In this document: piece after piece, positions 45,275 through 54,640 of the stretch
How positions within the stretch are numbered: the stretch's first letter is position 1
Layout: each line of letters opens with the position of its first letter
Origin: Comamonadaceae bacterium
GTDB lineage: Bacteria; Pseudomonadota; Gammaproteobacteria; Burkholderiales; Burkholderiaceae_C
Length of the DNA: 64,000 nucleotides
Assembly (NCBI GenBank): GCA_947373245.1
Contig: CANBWY010000002.1
Location: 1 to 64,000, forward strand
Direction of reading: 5' to 3'
Program-made: the position numbers and the translations under genes
The notes under the pieces: model-generated
Databases searched by the model: none
What the model saw: only the letters and a program-made list of their open reading frames with translations
Told to the model about the DNA's origin: nothing

Positions 45275-45342
45275 TCTATGATTTTGAATCTAAAGCAACT
45301 TCAGAAATTAGGCCGATAGAACGTATTTTGAACGCCTGAGCC

Positions 45343-46674
45343 CTATGCATTAAATAATGGCAGTACACATTGCCTATCTCTTATTTCCGGAATTTTTGCC
45401 AAAGTTGAAGCAAGCAATTCTGGCTCCCACCGCTTAAGCCAACTCACAGATCCTTTGCACCGTAGGTGCACATCCGTTTTGGTTACATCGTGTGTTTCAT
45501 TTATCAGGGCTTCAATTTCAGCTAACGCTGCGACCTTTCTGTTTTGCCTGAGATTTGTCCCCCGTACATGTTGGGGTGAGCATTGTGCTTCTTTCATATA
45601 GCGTCTAATCGTTGCAACGGATACCTTTAGCTGCTGGGCCGCAGATTTAATTGTCTTTGCGTTTTTCACAATGGCTTGTACTTTTTCATCCGCTTGAAAC
45701 TCTTTCTCGATCCACAACTGACCTTGGCCATCGTCTTGCCAAATTAGCATCGCGTCTGGCTCGTGAAAACCTCGAACCACATCTTGTGTGGAAAATCCTT
45801 CAAAGGTAGCCACCCACAACATCATCCATAACAAAGGATGGCTAGCTCTTCGCTTGAGAAGAGTTTCGTAAATCCATTGTTTTTCAATCACCGATTGGAT
45901 CGAAGGTTCGACTTGTTTTACTGCTTCAGCCAAGCGTGTCAACGCAAACCACTGTTGAAGAATCTCGGAGGACACAGGTTTAATGGATGTCACTAAACCC
46001 ATGTCTCTCAAGCGTGAAAGTACAGCTCGCTTAATACCAACAAGATTGACGCGTTCCTTGCCTACCAAGCTACCAGCTAGCGCAGACAAATTACGCAGTG
46101 CCTGAATACATTCGTTGTTTAGCAACGGTTGGGACGTCGGGTTAGTGATTAAAGGAATCACCCATTCAGCTATATCTGGATTGAGCTTATTTAAGTACAA
46201 GTCATGTTCTACACACCACCAAGCCCCTGGCAATTGGTGAGGAAGTCGCCACCTTGGCATTGCGCCATCTGCAAGATCATTTTGAATGCAGCATTGGCAC
46301 CAACGCATTTCTACCTTGTCTAGGGTGCTGGCACGCATTCCAAATCGCGTTAGCCAAGGTGTTCGCACATTACTTTCAGCGCATCGGTCAAACTCTTCAC
46401 GCTGCTCATATCTCAAAAATGGATAGTAGGCCGCGAGAACAGTTCTTTGCAACAAAATGTCCTTTGTGTTTCCAAGGTGCTTGTTAGTTGCGATCCCGAA
46501 ATGTGCAAACCGAGTGCTAGTTGCCCATTCTTTGTAGGCATGTGATGCGCCAAACAACAGTCGCCCAGTGTCTTTAACGGAATACCCAACAATACGATGC
46601 ATCCTTGCTGCCCAAGAATACAAAGTCTCATCTCCACGCCATTGGGGGATGAGTTGCAGAGGTCTTACATGCAT
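45343..46674 (-). CDS. tniQ: TniQ/TnsD-family target-selection protein
   Basis: PLQLIPQWRGDETLYSWAARMHRI and zinc finger CQCCIQNDLADGAMPRWRLPHQLPGAWWCVEHDLYL; C-terminal HTH-like region. Confidence 0.85.
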   Translation of the reverse strand: MHVRPLQLIPQWRGDETLYSWAARMHRIVGYSVKDTGRLLFGASHAYKEWATSTRFAHFGIATNKHLGNTKDILLQRTVLAAYYPFLRYEQREEFDRCAESNVRTPWLTRFGMRASTLDKVEMRWCQCCIQNDLADGAMPRWRLPHQLPGAWWCVEHDLYLNKLNPDIAEWVIPLITNPTSQPLLNNECIQALRNLSALAGSLVGKERVNLVGIKRAVLSRLRDMGLVTSIKPVSSEILQQWFALTRLAEAVKQVEPSIQSVIEKQWIYETLLKRRASHPLLWMMLWVATFEGFSTQDVVRGFHEPDAMLIWQDDGQGQLWIEKEFQADEKVQAIVKNAKTIKSAAQQLKVSVATIRRYMKEAQCSPQHVRGTNLRQNRKVAALAEIEALINETHDVTKTDVHLRCKGSVSWLKRWEPELLASTLAKIPEIRDRQCVLPLFNA

Positions 46675-46678
46675 TCGG

Positions 46679-48115
46679 TTATTTTCTCGAACGTGTTTGC
46701 TTTGACTGCCGATTAACACTAGTTTCGTGAGTGAGCGCTTTAAGGTCGGAGATTAATTTTTTCTGCTCGGTCGTAGATTCAATTTTGGCGCTCATCTCAA
46801 AAACCTCTTGAACTGCTTTAGCTTCAACTGAAGATCGATGAGATGTTTTAGTTTGAGATGGTGTTGGTTTGTCTGCCAACCAGTAATTTCGCAATTGTTC
46901 GATCGGAAGATCTTGATAGGCCATCAGTGCTTTGATGTCTTTATTAGCTAGCGCTTTGTTGCGCTCTTTCACAACAGAAAATTTAGGTGAATGATTAAAA
47001 ACTTTTAGCACAAGCTCTGAAGTCACTTGTGACACGTTATTGACCAATGCCCATTCCATGACCTCGGAGCGCAAGCGTCCAAGATGCCTCGGCATGCCAC
47101 CTGTCAGCTGCCAGAGAAAAGTAGGCCAATCAGTGATATCTGGGTAAGTTGCTAGCGGTGAAAACGGAGCATCTGGTTCGTCAAGGAGGCTAGGAGCCCA
47201 AAGTCCTGGCATCCAAGATTTTCTCCATGTGTCGCTATCAGGGCCCAACTCTGGGAGCATCGTGAACCAGCCGCCCTCAGAAAATCGATCAACGTCTTGC
47301 GCATGCATGCGTAGCTCACGAAACGAAAGTGGATTTCCAATAATCAGAATCGGAATACCCCAATTCAAAATCCTCAAGAAAAAATTCAAGAAGTCACGTG
47401 AAAACGCTCTCGATCCAAGATTGTCTTCTTGCGCCTCTTCAATAATCAGCATGCCACAACGATGTTGCACCAGCAGTTGCATGACGTTGACGATTAAGGT
47501 CTCAACGCGACTAGTTGTCTTTACTAGGGCGCGGCAATAATTTGTTTCCAATACGGTGTCCATTGCGACCAAGATGGACACCAGTAATCCTTTTCGAGAT
47601 TGATCGGCTGGCATATGCACCTTGAGATATACCAATTGACGCAGTTTGAGCATGCCCCAATCGCCTTGAGGTTCATGGTCAACGACTTGAGGAAGTAGGG
47701 TAAGCACTCGATCAACGATGTGAGATTTACCGATGCCTGTAATACCTTCGATGATCATGCCCTTTGCTTGAATTGGATTCCATGGAATTTCGTCCACACT
47801 TCGTCCATGCCATTGCTGTGTTGAGTTGATCCAACGTTGGACCTCTGGCCAAATCGGATTGCGACGTTCTAGATTGCTGTACATGATGTTCAGGATGCGA
47901 TCTGAAATTTGTATCGCTTGGTGCGTAGGCACATAAATCTTTAAATATTGATCAGTCAGTCTGCGGCGATTTTCTCTAGCGACTGTGCACTTGCCCGCTT
48001 GAGGAATCGGTGAATGAATCAACATCTTGATCAGCTCTCTCGAATTGGAAAGCCAATTCGCGATTGAGCAAAGGCCCGGAGCTTGTAACAGTGGATTTAG
48101 TGGTACGTCAGACAT
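46679..48115 (-). CDS. tnsC: TnsC-like AAA transposition regulator
   Basis: Walker A IIEGITGIGKSHIV, Walker B MLIIEEAQE, position between tnsB and tniQ. Confidence 0.85.
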   Translation of the reverse strand: MSDVPLNPLLQAPGLCSIANWLSNSRELIKMLIHSPIPQAGKCTVARENRRRLTDQYLKIYVPTHQAIQISDRILNIMYSNLERRNPIWPEVQRWINSTQQWHGRSVDEIPWNPIQAKGMIIEGITGIGKSHIVDRVLTLLPQVVDHEPQGDWGMLKLRQLVYLKVHMPADQSRKGLLVSILVAMDTVLETNYCRALVKTTSRVETLIVNVMQLLVQHRCGMLIIEEAQEDNLGSRAFSRDFLNFFLRILNWGIPILIIGNPLSFRELRMHAQDVDRFSEGGWFTMLPELGPDSDTWRKSWMPGLWAPSLLDEPDAPFSPLATYPDITDWPTFLWQLTGGMPRHLGRLRSEVMEWALVNNVSQVTSELVLKVFNHSPKFSVVKERNKALANKDIKALMAYQDLPIEQLRNYWLADKPTPSQTKTSHRSSVEAKAVQEVFEMSAKIESTTEQKKLISDLKALTHETSVNRQSKQTRSRK

Positions 48116-50405
48116 TAGTACCTCGGTTTTGTTCTTCATACAGCTGGGCTGCAATATTTAGCCAATGATCATCATTTGAGTTGGCCGCGGTTTGAGGTGG
48201 TGACTCAAAAATGCCAGTCGTTCGATTTATTTGATCTGGTTGAAGCGGTTTCAACGGATCCTCTTTAAGCGGTACGCCAGTCAGGACTGCTTTTTCCATA
48301 TCTGTCATGAGTCGAATGTCACGACGCATTTCAGTCTTTGTAGGTTTGCCATGTTGCTTGATCGCTTCTTGTCTAACCTTTCGTCCTTCTTTGTAGCGAT
48401 GGTCAATGCTTGCCAGTTTCTCGGAAAGGTGTTGTGTTTCGATTTTGTTAGCGAGAAAAGCAGATAGCTTGTCATCCTCAGTGATCGCTAGCCAATCGAT
48501 CAACGTCACTCCCGCTAAATCATGGTCGCCTGAGACCAAATCAAATCGTCGTAATCCTCCGATGTTGGCCCAAATGTGGGATAGGTCTATCGGATTCAGG
48601 TGAACTTCCAGTTTGTGAACTTTCTGTCGGCTTTTATGCAACAGGCCATGAGTGAGTAGAAATTCGTTGCGATAAACCAACTTTTTAATCAGTTGTTTAC
48701 CGCCTGATCCTGGGACAAAGACATGAATTCCGTCACCATGCATGGACGCTTCAAATCGCGGAAGACACGTCACACGCAGGATATCAATGTCCACAGGTGA
48801 TGAGGACATATAGTGGTGCTCCATGAGCCACTCCACGACGCCACGACGCGTTCTTTCCTTGAGACCTGGATACATCTCTTGTCTTGGCGGGTCTATGTAG
48901 TCTTTGTTGTTGTGGTGCAAAATTTCTTTGAGCAGCAAGTGCATGTAGTCGTCAAACCTCAATCCAGCAATTTGTGCACGGTCTTTTTCGCCGCGAATTT
49001 TTTGTCTGCCCATCGTTGTTCCTGGCATCAAGTGATCGTTTCTTTTTTGTCGTTGGTGGTGGCCAGATTCATTCGGAGATTTGTTGATCGCGTCATATGC
49101 TTTGCCGTATGAAGCGGTCATGCTCATTTGCTCTAAGGTGTACATCGCTAGCTTCCCTTTGCCTTCACCGTTGTCTGTTTCAAACGTGTTGAAAGTGCAG
49201 CTATACCAGTCCCTAGGTTCTATGGTGTGGCCAAATCGCGCGCAAAGAGCAACCTTGTCTGAGGCGGCATTAAGAATTGCAAGTAGCGCTGTCGTTGCAC
49301 TAGCAGCTTCAAATCCAACATAAATTCCGAATATGTAATCAATGGCTGAACCCAGCACTTCAGTCCGCCAAGGTGACTTCAATCGTTTAAGTGGATGAAT
49401 TGATGAAATCAAAGTTTGGTCAGTGGATGTGCTGTCTATATAAGCAACGCCATTCAACGTTTCATATCGATCCCTTGCTTTATTCAAGCGTCTTTGAATT
49501 TCGTCACGAGCCGGAGATAGTCCTCTACGGATGTCAATAGATCGCAAGGCTTGCGGATCTTTTAATCCCCAATATCTAAACATTTGTGGACTGATATCGA
49601 AGGCTTCTGGTTTGAGCTCAATCCTTACGCCATGCTTTGATGGCGTGACTGCTTTCACAAAATAGTCGTTGCGAGTTTTAGCAAGTGCAACTTGATCAGA
49701 AACGCCTTGTCTCTTGTGCCTTTTCCAGCCCAACATTAGTTTTGATCGTGTATCCGGTGTGAGATATGGACGGCTCTTTTTTTGATTTTCAATTCGTGCG
49801 GCAATGGTCGGGCGCCCAGTATCTGTTGTGCTGAACTTCTGACTACCAGGCCCACCGCAATTTGCATATCCAGGCATAAGTGCTCGTTTGTCGGCCATTC
49901 CAAGTAAGTACGCATGAAGAGCACGTCTGATTTTTGTTGAGGATTTCAGTCCCAAATCTTGAGCGCGCAAATTTGGCCAGCTCTGAAAATTTCGATCGGT
50001 AAGAATTTCTTGAATTGTTCGGGTTTCGACAAAAGGCCGAATTAATTCAAATGAGTTGTCGCGTATTGTTTTCCATTTAAATAGATTTCTTCTGTGCCGC
50101 ATCAGAGGGCTACTGTTTGTGAATTCAGTTTCCATCTGAGCGTCAACCCATAACCAATGTTCTGGAGCCTTGAAGTCAACTAAAGAAAATTTTTCAGAAC
50201 TTCCTAAGTCCTTGGCTAAATCAATAGCTGACATGAAACGTGGTGCAGCAACATAGTTATTCTGTTTTCCGTTCTTTGATTTGGGAAACGGAACGCAGAC
50301 CACCAAACCTTCAGCCATGTCTACGTAGATGATCCGAAAAGTATGGATAGCTTTTCCAACGGGCGTTTTTTGTACGATGCACTTGCCAATCCAACTTTGA
50401 CTCAT
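48108..50405 (-). CDS. tnsB: TnsB-like DDE transposase
   Basis: 765 aa; catalytic D in YIDSTSTDQT, D in FETDNGEGKG, E exactly 35 residues later in NKSPNESGHHQRQKRND (D-x34-E). Confidence 0.88.
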   Translation of the reverse strand: MSQSWIGKCIVQKTPVGKAIHTFRIIYVDMAEGLVVCVPFPKSKNGKQNNYVAAPRFMSAIDLAKDLGSSEKFSLVDFKAPEHWLWVDAQMETEFTNSSPLMRHRRNLFKWKTIRDNSFELIRPFVETRTIQEILTDRNFQSWPNLRAQDLGLKSSTKIRRALHAYLLGMADKRALMPGYANCGGPGSQKFSTTDTGRPTIAARIENQKKSRPYLTPDTRSKLMLGWKRHKRQGVSDQVALAKTRNDYFVKAVTPSKHGVRIELKPEAFDISPQMFRYWGLKDPQALRSIDIRRGLSPARDEIQRRLNKARDRYETLNGVAYIDSTSTDQTLISSIHPLKRLKSPWRTEVLGSAIDYIFGIYVGFEAASATTALLAILNAASDKVALCARFGHTIEPRDWYSCTFNTFETDNGEGKGKLAMYTLEQMSMTASYGKAYDAINKSPNESGHHQRQKRNDHLMPGTTMGRQKIRGEKDRAQIAGLRFDDYMHLLLKEILHHNNKDYIDPPRQEMYPGLKERTRRGVVEWLMEHHYMSSSPVDIDILRVTCLPRFEASMHGDGIHVFVPGSGGKQLIKKLVYRNEFLLTHGLLHKSRQKVHKLEVHLNPIDLSHIWANIGGLRRFDLVSGDHDLAGVTLIDWLAITEDDKLSAFLANKIETQHLSEKLASIDHRYKEGRKVRQEAIKQHGKPTKTEMRRDIRLMTDMEKAVLTGVPLKEDPLKPLQPDQINRTTGIFESPPQTAANSNDDHWLNIAAQLYEEQNRGTNV

Positions 50406-51397
50406 GCTGAGACCCCTAAAAAATGTTTAGCCAGCTTGTTTGCACATTGACTCCCGCCTAGCCGAATTGGCTGCAACATAGAAATTCGACTGCTCATGTC
50501 GATATCAATCAATCGAAGCCATGAGCCAACCCGCCATAAGGTGGCGGCTTCTTCGGGAGCGCCAACTGCTAAGCCTGCATGTGAAATGCACAAGTGCAGT
50601 GGTTTGCCGTCGCGTGTCTGATTTAAATGCTCACTGAAATCCTCCAACTGTGCAGAGCCTGCCCATCGTTGAATTTCATTTTTTGTGGGTTGATAAGTTT
50701 GCAAATTTTTGGTGACGATCGAGCTGAAACTACTTCCTCCTTCTCGCAGATGTCTTGCGCCAACAGCGCGACAGTAGATTTCATCTAGAGTCGCTCTTTC
50801 TTGTGCCCTAGGGCTGCGAGTATGAATTTCATCAGGCTTGCAGCTGATACCAATGTGATGTGTTTGACCATGCCAAACAACCGTTGCCATGATGTCCAAC
50901 GAAGCGATGTAAGGCACATCACTACCAACAAAATTTCCATGCTCAACTCCGGCATCACGAGCTATATCTAACAATCCAGTTGTACGAGCATTTGTTCGCT
51001 CATCAATCGGATGCTGATGTTCAGTTGGCCACATTGGCAAACACTCACGCAATTCAACGGCACCTAGATAGGCTAGTTGTAATGCAGTGTGATGCTCTAA
51101 CTTGCTCAGGAAGTGGTGGTTACGTCTGTGAATGCTTAGAGATGCAAAAACCTGATGGCTAACGGGACTTGAAAAACCTCTCGTAATTCGAATCCAAGGC
51201 GAATATTCTTCATGACGGCCTTGTCCTCGGCCATCACGAATCCATTTCAAAACTTGATTCAGCTTTCGTTCGTTGAAGCTTCTTTTTAATTTTTTGTGGG
51301 ACACACGACTTACGCGGTCCAGCAATCGATATTCATCTAGGTATTGATTTACAAAACCAACCCTTTCCCCAAACGAGTTGTCAGTAATTTCAAACAT
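50402..51397 (-). CDS. tnsA: TnsA-like endonuclease
   Basis: LSKLEHHTALQLAYLG...PYIASLDIMATVVWHGQTHHIGISCKPDE matches TnsA N-terminal nuclease layout; ATGA overlap with tnsB. Confidence 0.8.
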   Translation of the reverse strand: MFEITDNSFGERVGFVNQYLDEYRLLDRVSRVSHKKLKRSFNERKLNQVLKWIRDGRGQGRHEEYSPWIRITRGFSSPVSHQVFASLSIHRRNHHFLSKLEHHTALQLAYLGAVELRECLPMWPTEHQHPIDERTNARTTGLLDIARDAGVEHGNFVGSDVPYIASLDIMATVVWHGQTHHIGISCKPDEIHTRSPRAQERATLDEIYCRAVGARHLREGGSSFSSIVTKNLQTYQPTKNEIQRWAGSAQLEDFSEHLNQTRDGKPLHLCISHAGLAVGAPEEAATLWRVGSWLRLIDIDMSSRISMLQPIRLGGSQCANKLAKHFLGVSA

Positions 51398-51545
51398 ACA
51401 GTTCCCCTCCAAACGCTAAATACAGTTAGCTTTAAGTTGGTTTTTGCAATGGCTGCGGCCATGCATTACGAGGGAATACAGATGATCAGGTTGGCGTGTT
51501 CTAAAAATTTGCGCGCAGGTATTTACACACTTGCCTCATTTCTTG

Positions 51546-51557
51546 GCAAATATTTGC
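51546..51557. promoter_or_regulatory. Perfect 12-bp palindrome GCAAATATTTGC in the tnsA/regulator intergenic region (possible operator)
   Basis: Sequence-level palindrome upstream of tnsA. Confidence 0.35.
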
Positions 51558-51640
51558 AAATTTCAGAAAGAGTAGCGCTAGATGCGGTCTGTACCCCATT
51601 GACAGGGAGTCGAACTGGTCAGAGAATTAAGGTGCTTAGG

Positions 51641-51695
51641 TTTGGTTCTCTAACCAAATCGTTCCCGGCGGGCCTTGCGCCCGCCGTTTTCTTTT
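51641..51695 (+). terminator. Two tandem hairpins ending in a + strand Rho-independent terminator (possible 3' end of an ncRNA)
   Basis: TTTGGTT-CTCT-AACCAAA (51641-51658) then CGGCGGGC-CTTGC-GCCCGCCG (51666-51686) then TTTTCTTTT. Confidence 0.6.
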
Positions 51696-52131
51696 ATGTC
51701 ATGGCCATCTCCATTAGCTGGTTAGGCTTGGTCAGAGAAGACACCAAGCGTGCACTTTGACTAATTTGACGCAAGCTTGCGACTAGTCCGTTTCTTTGTT
51801 CAGGGCCGAGGTGATGCCACGCGTGAAGACTGGCAGATAACAGTGCTACCTCTGATTTGCTAGCACCTCTATGGTCCAGTATTCCAATTATTCGATCGTG
51901 GTGTGCTGCCCATTGCAGTTGATCGATTTCATCGTTGGTTAGCTTGAAAAGCTCACAGGCTTTTTGGAGCATTCGATCATCTAGAGGGCCACGTGTCCCT
52001 TTTTCTATCCCGCAAAGTACAGCCGCATCTAACCCAAGATCTATCGCTACTGACTTTTGCATGAGCCCGCGACTTGATCTCACCTGTTTGAGCACGGGTG
52101 GGAAAAGTAGGTTTGCATGCCGTTGATTCAT
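51694..52131 (-). CDS. Helix-turn-helix (XRE-like) regulator
   Basis: LKQVRSSRGLMQKSVAIDLGLDAAVLCGIEKGTRGPLDDRMLQKACELFKL. Confidence 0.75.
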   Translation of the reverse strand: MNQRHANLLFPPVLKQVRSSRGLMQKSVAIDLGLDAAVLCGIEKGTRGPLDDRMLQKACELFKLTNDEIDQLQWAAHHDRIIGILDHRGASKSEVALLSASLHAWHHLGPEQRNGLVASLRQISQSARLVSSLTKPNQLMEMAMT

Positions 52132-52240
52132 TCTCTTGATGTTTTGATGTCAATGATTTTGGGGAATCGTATAAAGTTTTTTCTTGTTGCACAACACGCA
52201 GCGTGGTGTCGTTTCGCTAGAAAATTTGCAGATCAAAAAA

Positions 52241-53284
52241 ATGCTCGAATCAACAGGGTTAAAGGAAAAATCATGTGCACAACGTATCTTGTTGTCGGTA
52301 AATAGGCGGCAAATTTTGCATGTCGAAAAAATTAATGCCTACCGAATTCAAATTTGGTTGAAAGAAATTTTTCAGCGCACAGGTGAAACTCGCGTGTTCG
52401 CGCTCGCATCATTGCTTGATCCAAAGTCAAATTGGCGAGATGATTTTGGTTCAGTACATCAGTCGAAGTGGTATGGCTTTACAAAACACAAAGTTGTGCC
52501 ATCAAAAACTTTGGCTACGAGAGTGAGAGACCTGCTTCCGCAGCTTGAGTTTGATCTTCACCATCCAGCGTGGTCATTGATCTTGCGTCCTAGCGTATCT
52601 CAGCGAACGCTTGAAAGACAGGTGGCGAAGATGTCGCATGAATGGCGTAGCAATCTTAAGAAAATCAAAGCTACTCCTTTTGAATTTCGTCGCGTATGTT
52701 TGCCGCTCGTAGACGAATTCAACTTAATGAATTGTTCGTATCTTGATGCGTATTTGCTGTTTGAGATCGCACGACGGTATGCAACAGGTAAAGATCAAAA
52801 AAAAGCAGAGAACTTGATGTATGTATTAATGGCTTTGCCATTGTTATATGTCGATGATCCGATTTGGATGCTTCTAAATGACAGTCAGCATCATAATTTT
52901 TTGGACTTGCTTGACGAAACATCAAGGACTGCAAATCGCAATTTGCAATTCCCTAATGCTGAGAGAGCTATTGCGATACGCATACAAAAAATGCTTCTTC
53001 AGAAGAGCACCAAAAAACAGGCAGGACTCAAAACCTCGGCTTCATTGCGCCGCCGATATCTTGCAAAATTTTTGAGTAGAGATATTGACTCGGTTTACGT
53101 GACAGCCACGTCTGCATTTTTTTCACAATCTTCTATTGGTCGAGTATTGCGGTTACTCATGAATGATGTTGAACACTATTCAGAAGTTGCCTGGAAAAAT
53201 GCGTGGAAAAAGTTGCGTACTGACTCTGCGTACGTTGAGTTCACTAAGTGTTTTGAAGTATTGAGTTCTGAAAAACTAGACTGA
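52241..53284 (+). CDS. Unknown protein, putative accessory transposition factor coupled to second TniQ
   Basis: Intact ORF immediately upstream of tniQ2, same low-GC character as the tns module; no recognised motif. Upstream in-frame start 52184 possible. Confidence 0.55.
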   Translation: MLESTGLKEKSCAQRILLSVNRRQILHVEKINAYRIQIWLKEIFQRTGETRVFALASLLDPKSNWRDDFGSVHQSKWYGFTKHKVVPSKTLATRVRDLLPQLEFDLHHPAWSLILRPSVSQRTLERQVAKMSHEWRSNLKKIKATPFEFRRVCLPLVDEFNLMNCSYLDAYLLFEIARRYATGKDQKKAENLMYVLMALPLLYVDDPIWMLLNDSQHHNFLDLLDETSRTANRNLQFPNAERAIAIRIQKMLLQKSTKKQAGLKTSASLRRRYLAKFLSRDIDSVYVTATSAFFSQSSIGRVLRLLMNDVEHYSEVAWKNAWKKLRTDSAYVEFTKCFEVLSSEKLD

Positions 53285-53302
53285 GCAAACGTTGCGTACA
53301 TT

Positions 53303-54319
53303 ATGTTTTCAAATATACCTGCGCTATTTTTAGATGAGTGTGCACGAGGTTATATGCTTCGCATCACTGCATTGCATGCAAAAAAGAATGTCTTTGTCAC
53401 CAAGCTACTGCCCGCCCTTGTACGTGTTACTGGCTTAGATCTAGAGACGTTGCTTAAGAAGCATACACACATGGGCTACATGCGATATGTGAGCACTGAG
53501 TTTTTTGGGCAAGACATTTCTAGGCACGGAGATGTTATGACAAACACCAGAGTTTTATCTGGAGTGACGCCGTTGAGTGGTGCGCGAATGTGTGTTGATT
53601 GCACTAAAGATGACGCAGACCGGTACGGGGTTAGCTATTGGAGACGTATACATCAACTTCCTGGTATCGATTTTTGTATTCGTCATGGCAAAGGACTATC
53701 TAATTTCCGTGCGTATGTTGATATACACAATTTACCAATGAAATTTCTGAAGGAACCGACGATAGATGAAGAGGGTATTTATGAATTGCTTCAGTGCGAA
53801 GCCTATCAACGATTTCTGGTTTTAAGTGAAATTGCATTGAACGCCGTGGTTCCCATTGCTACAGGGTCAATGGGTAGAGCATTTATAAAACGATTCAATG
53901 CTCTTCACTTTAGTAGTCGAACTTCGTTGAAAGAACTTTTACTTTGTACGTTTCCACACGAATGGCTTGAGCAGCATTTTCGAATTCAGGGAGGTACAGA
54001 ACGCGTCTGGCCAACGATAGATTACTTTTCGAAGATCAACCATCAAATTCAGGCGATCCCATTTTATTTGCTCGTTATGGCTTTGCTTTGGGATGATCCG
54101 AATGAGGCTGTGCAAGCTTGTCTGCAGGAAGAACATTCTTTCGATCAAGTCGGAGCGCGTCTTGCACTACAGGATGTACTCCGAGGTCGATCAATCACGT
54201 GGGCATGTCGGATACACAAAATTGAATTCAGAGATTTTGAAATTGCCTTGCAAAAGTTTTTTGCAGAAAATCGACCTGTAACCAATGATTTTCTAAGTAG
54301 TGGAGTAGCTTGCAAATAA
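53303..54319 (+). CDS. Second TniQ/TnsD-family protein
   Basis: TniQ zinc finger MCVDCTKDDADRYGVSYWRRIHQLPGIDFCIRHGKGL. Confidence 0.82.
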   Translation: MFSNIPALFLDECARGYMLRITALHAKKNVFVTKLLPALVRVTGLDLETLLKKHTHMGYMRYVSTEFFGQDISRHGDVMTNTRVLSGVTPLSGARMCVDCTKDDADRYGVSYWRRIHQLPGIDFCIRHGKGLSNFRAYVDIHNLPMKFLKEPTIDEEGIYELLQCEAYQRFLVLSEIALNAVVPIATGSMGRAFIKRFNALHFSSRTSLKELLLCTFPHEWLEQHFRIQGGTERVWPTIDYFSKINHQIQAIPFYLLVMALLWDDPNEAVQACLQEEHSFDQVGARLALQDVLRGRSITWACRIHKIEFRDFEIALQKFFAENRPVTNDFLSSGVACK

Positions 54320-54598
54320 TATGACTTGCAAGTGGCATCTACAGGGCGTGTTGACCTAACGCCGAGTGGTTCAAACATTCTTGCAGGTGATATGCACTGT
54401 GGTGTTCAAGTCGGCGATGATCTTCTCGTAAGGCTCAGAGGAGTTGTGTTCACAACCTAATTCATTTGCGAAGGGCAGAGCAGCTATGTCGTATGCATGA
54501 CAGTTGTTGTATCATCATCCTGTAGACCTAAAAAGATCCCACTCCCGCACCTTCACAAAGGTACCTAAGCCGGTGACGCCTTTTCTGGTATCAGAGCC

Positions 54599-54640
54599 AA
54601 TGCCGTCGTAAGACGGCATTGTGCTTTGTGTTTCACTCTA
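54599..54640 (+). terminator. Hairpin, probable terminator
   Basis: AATGCCGTC-GTAA-GACGGCATT followed by T-rich gtgctttgtgttt. Confidence 0.5.

Noticed and set aside
51344-51760. 138-aa plus-strand ORF across the tnsA upstream region
   Set aside because: Reads through the hairpin/terminator and into the 3' end of the regulator gene; composition not protein-like.
54530-54560. gatcccactcccgcacc resembles a tRNA 3' end (possible attachment-site remnant)
   Set aside because: No T-loop, anticodon arm or 5' half nearby; too short to support.
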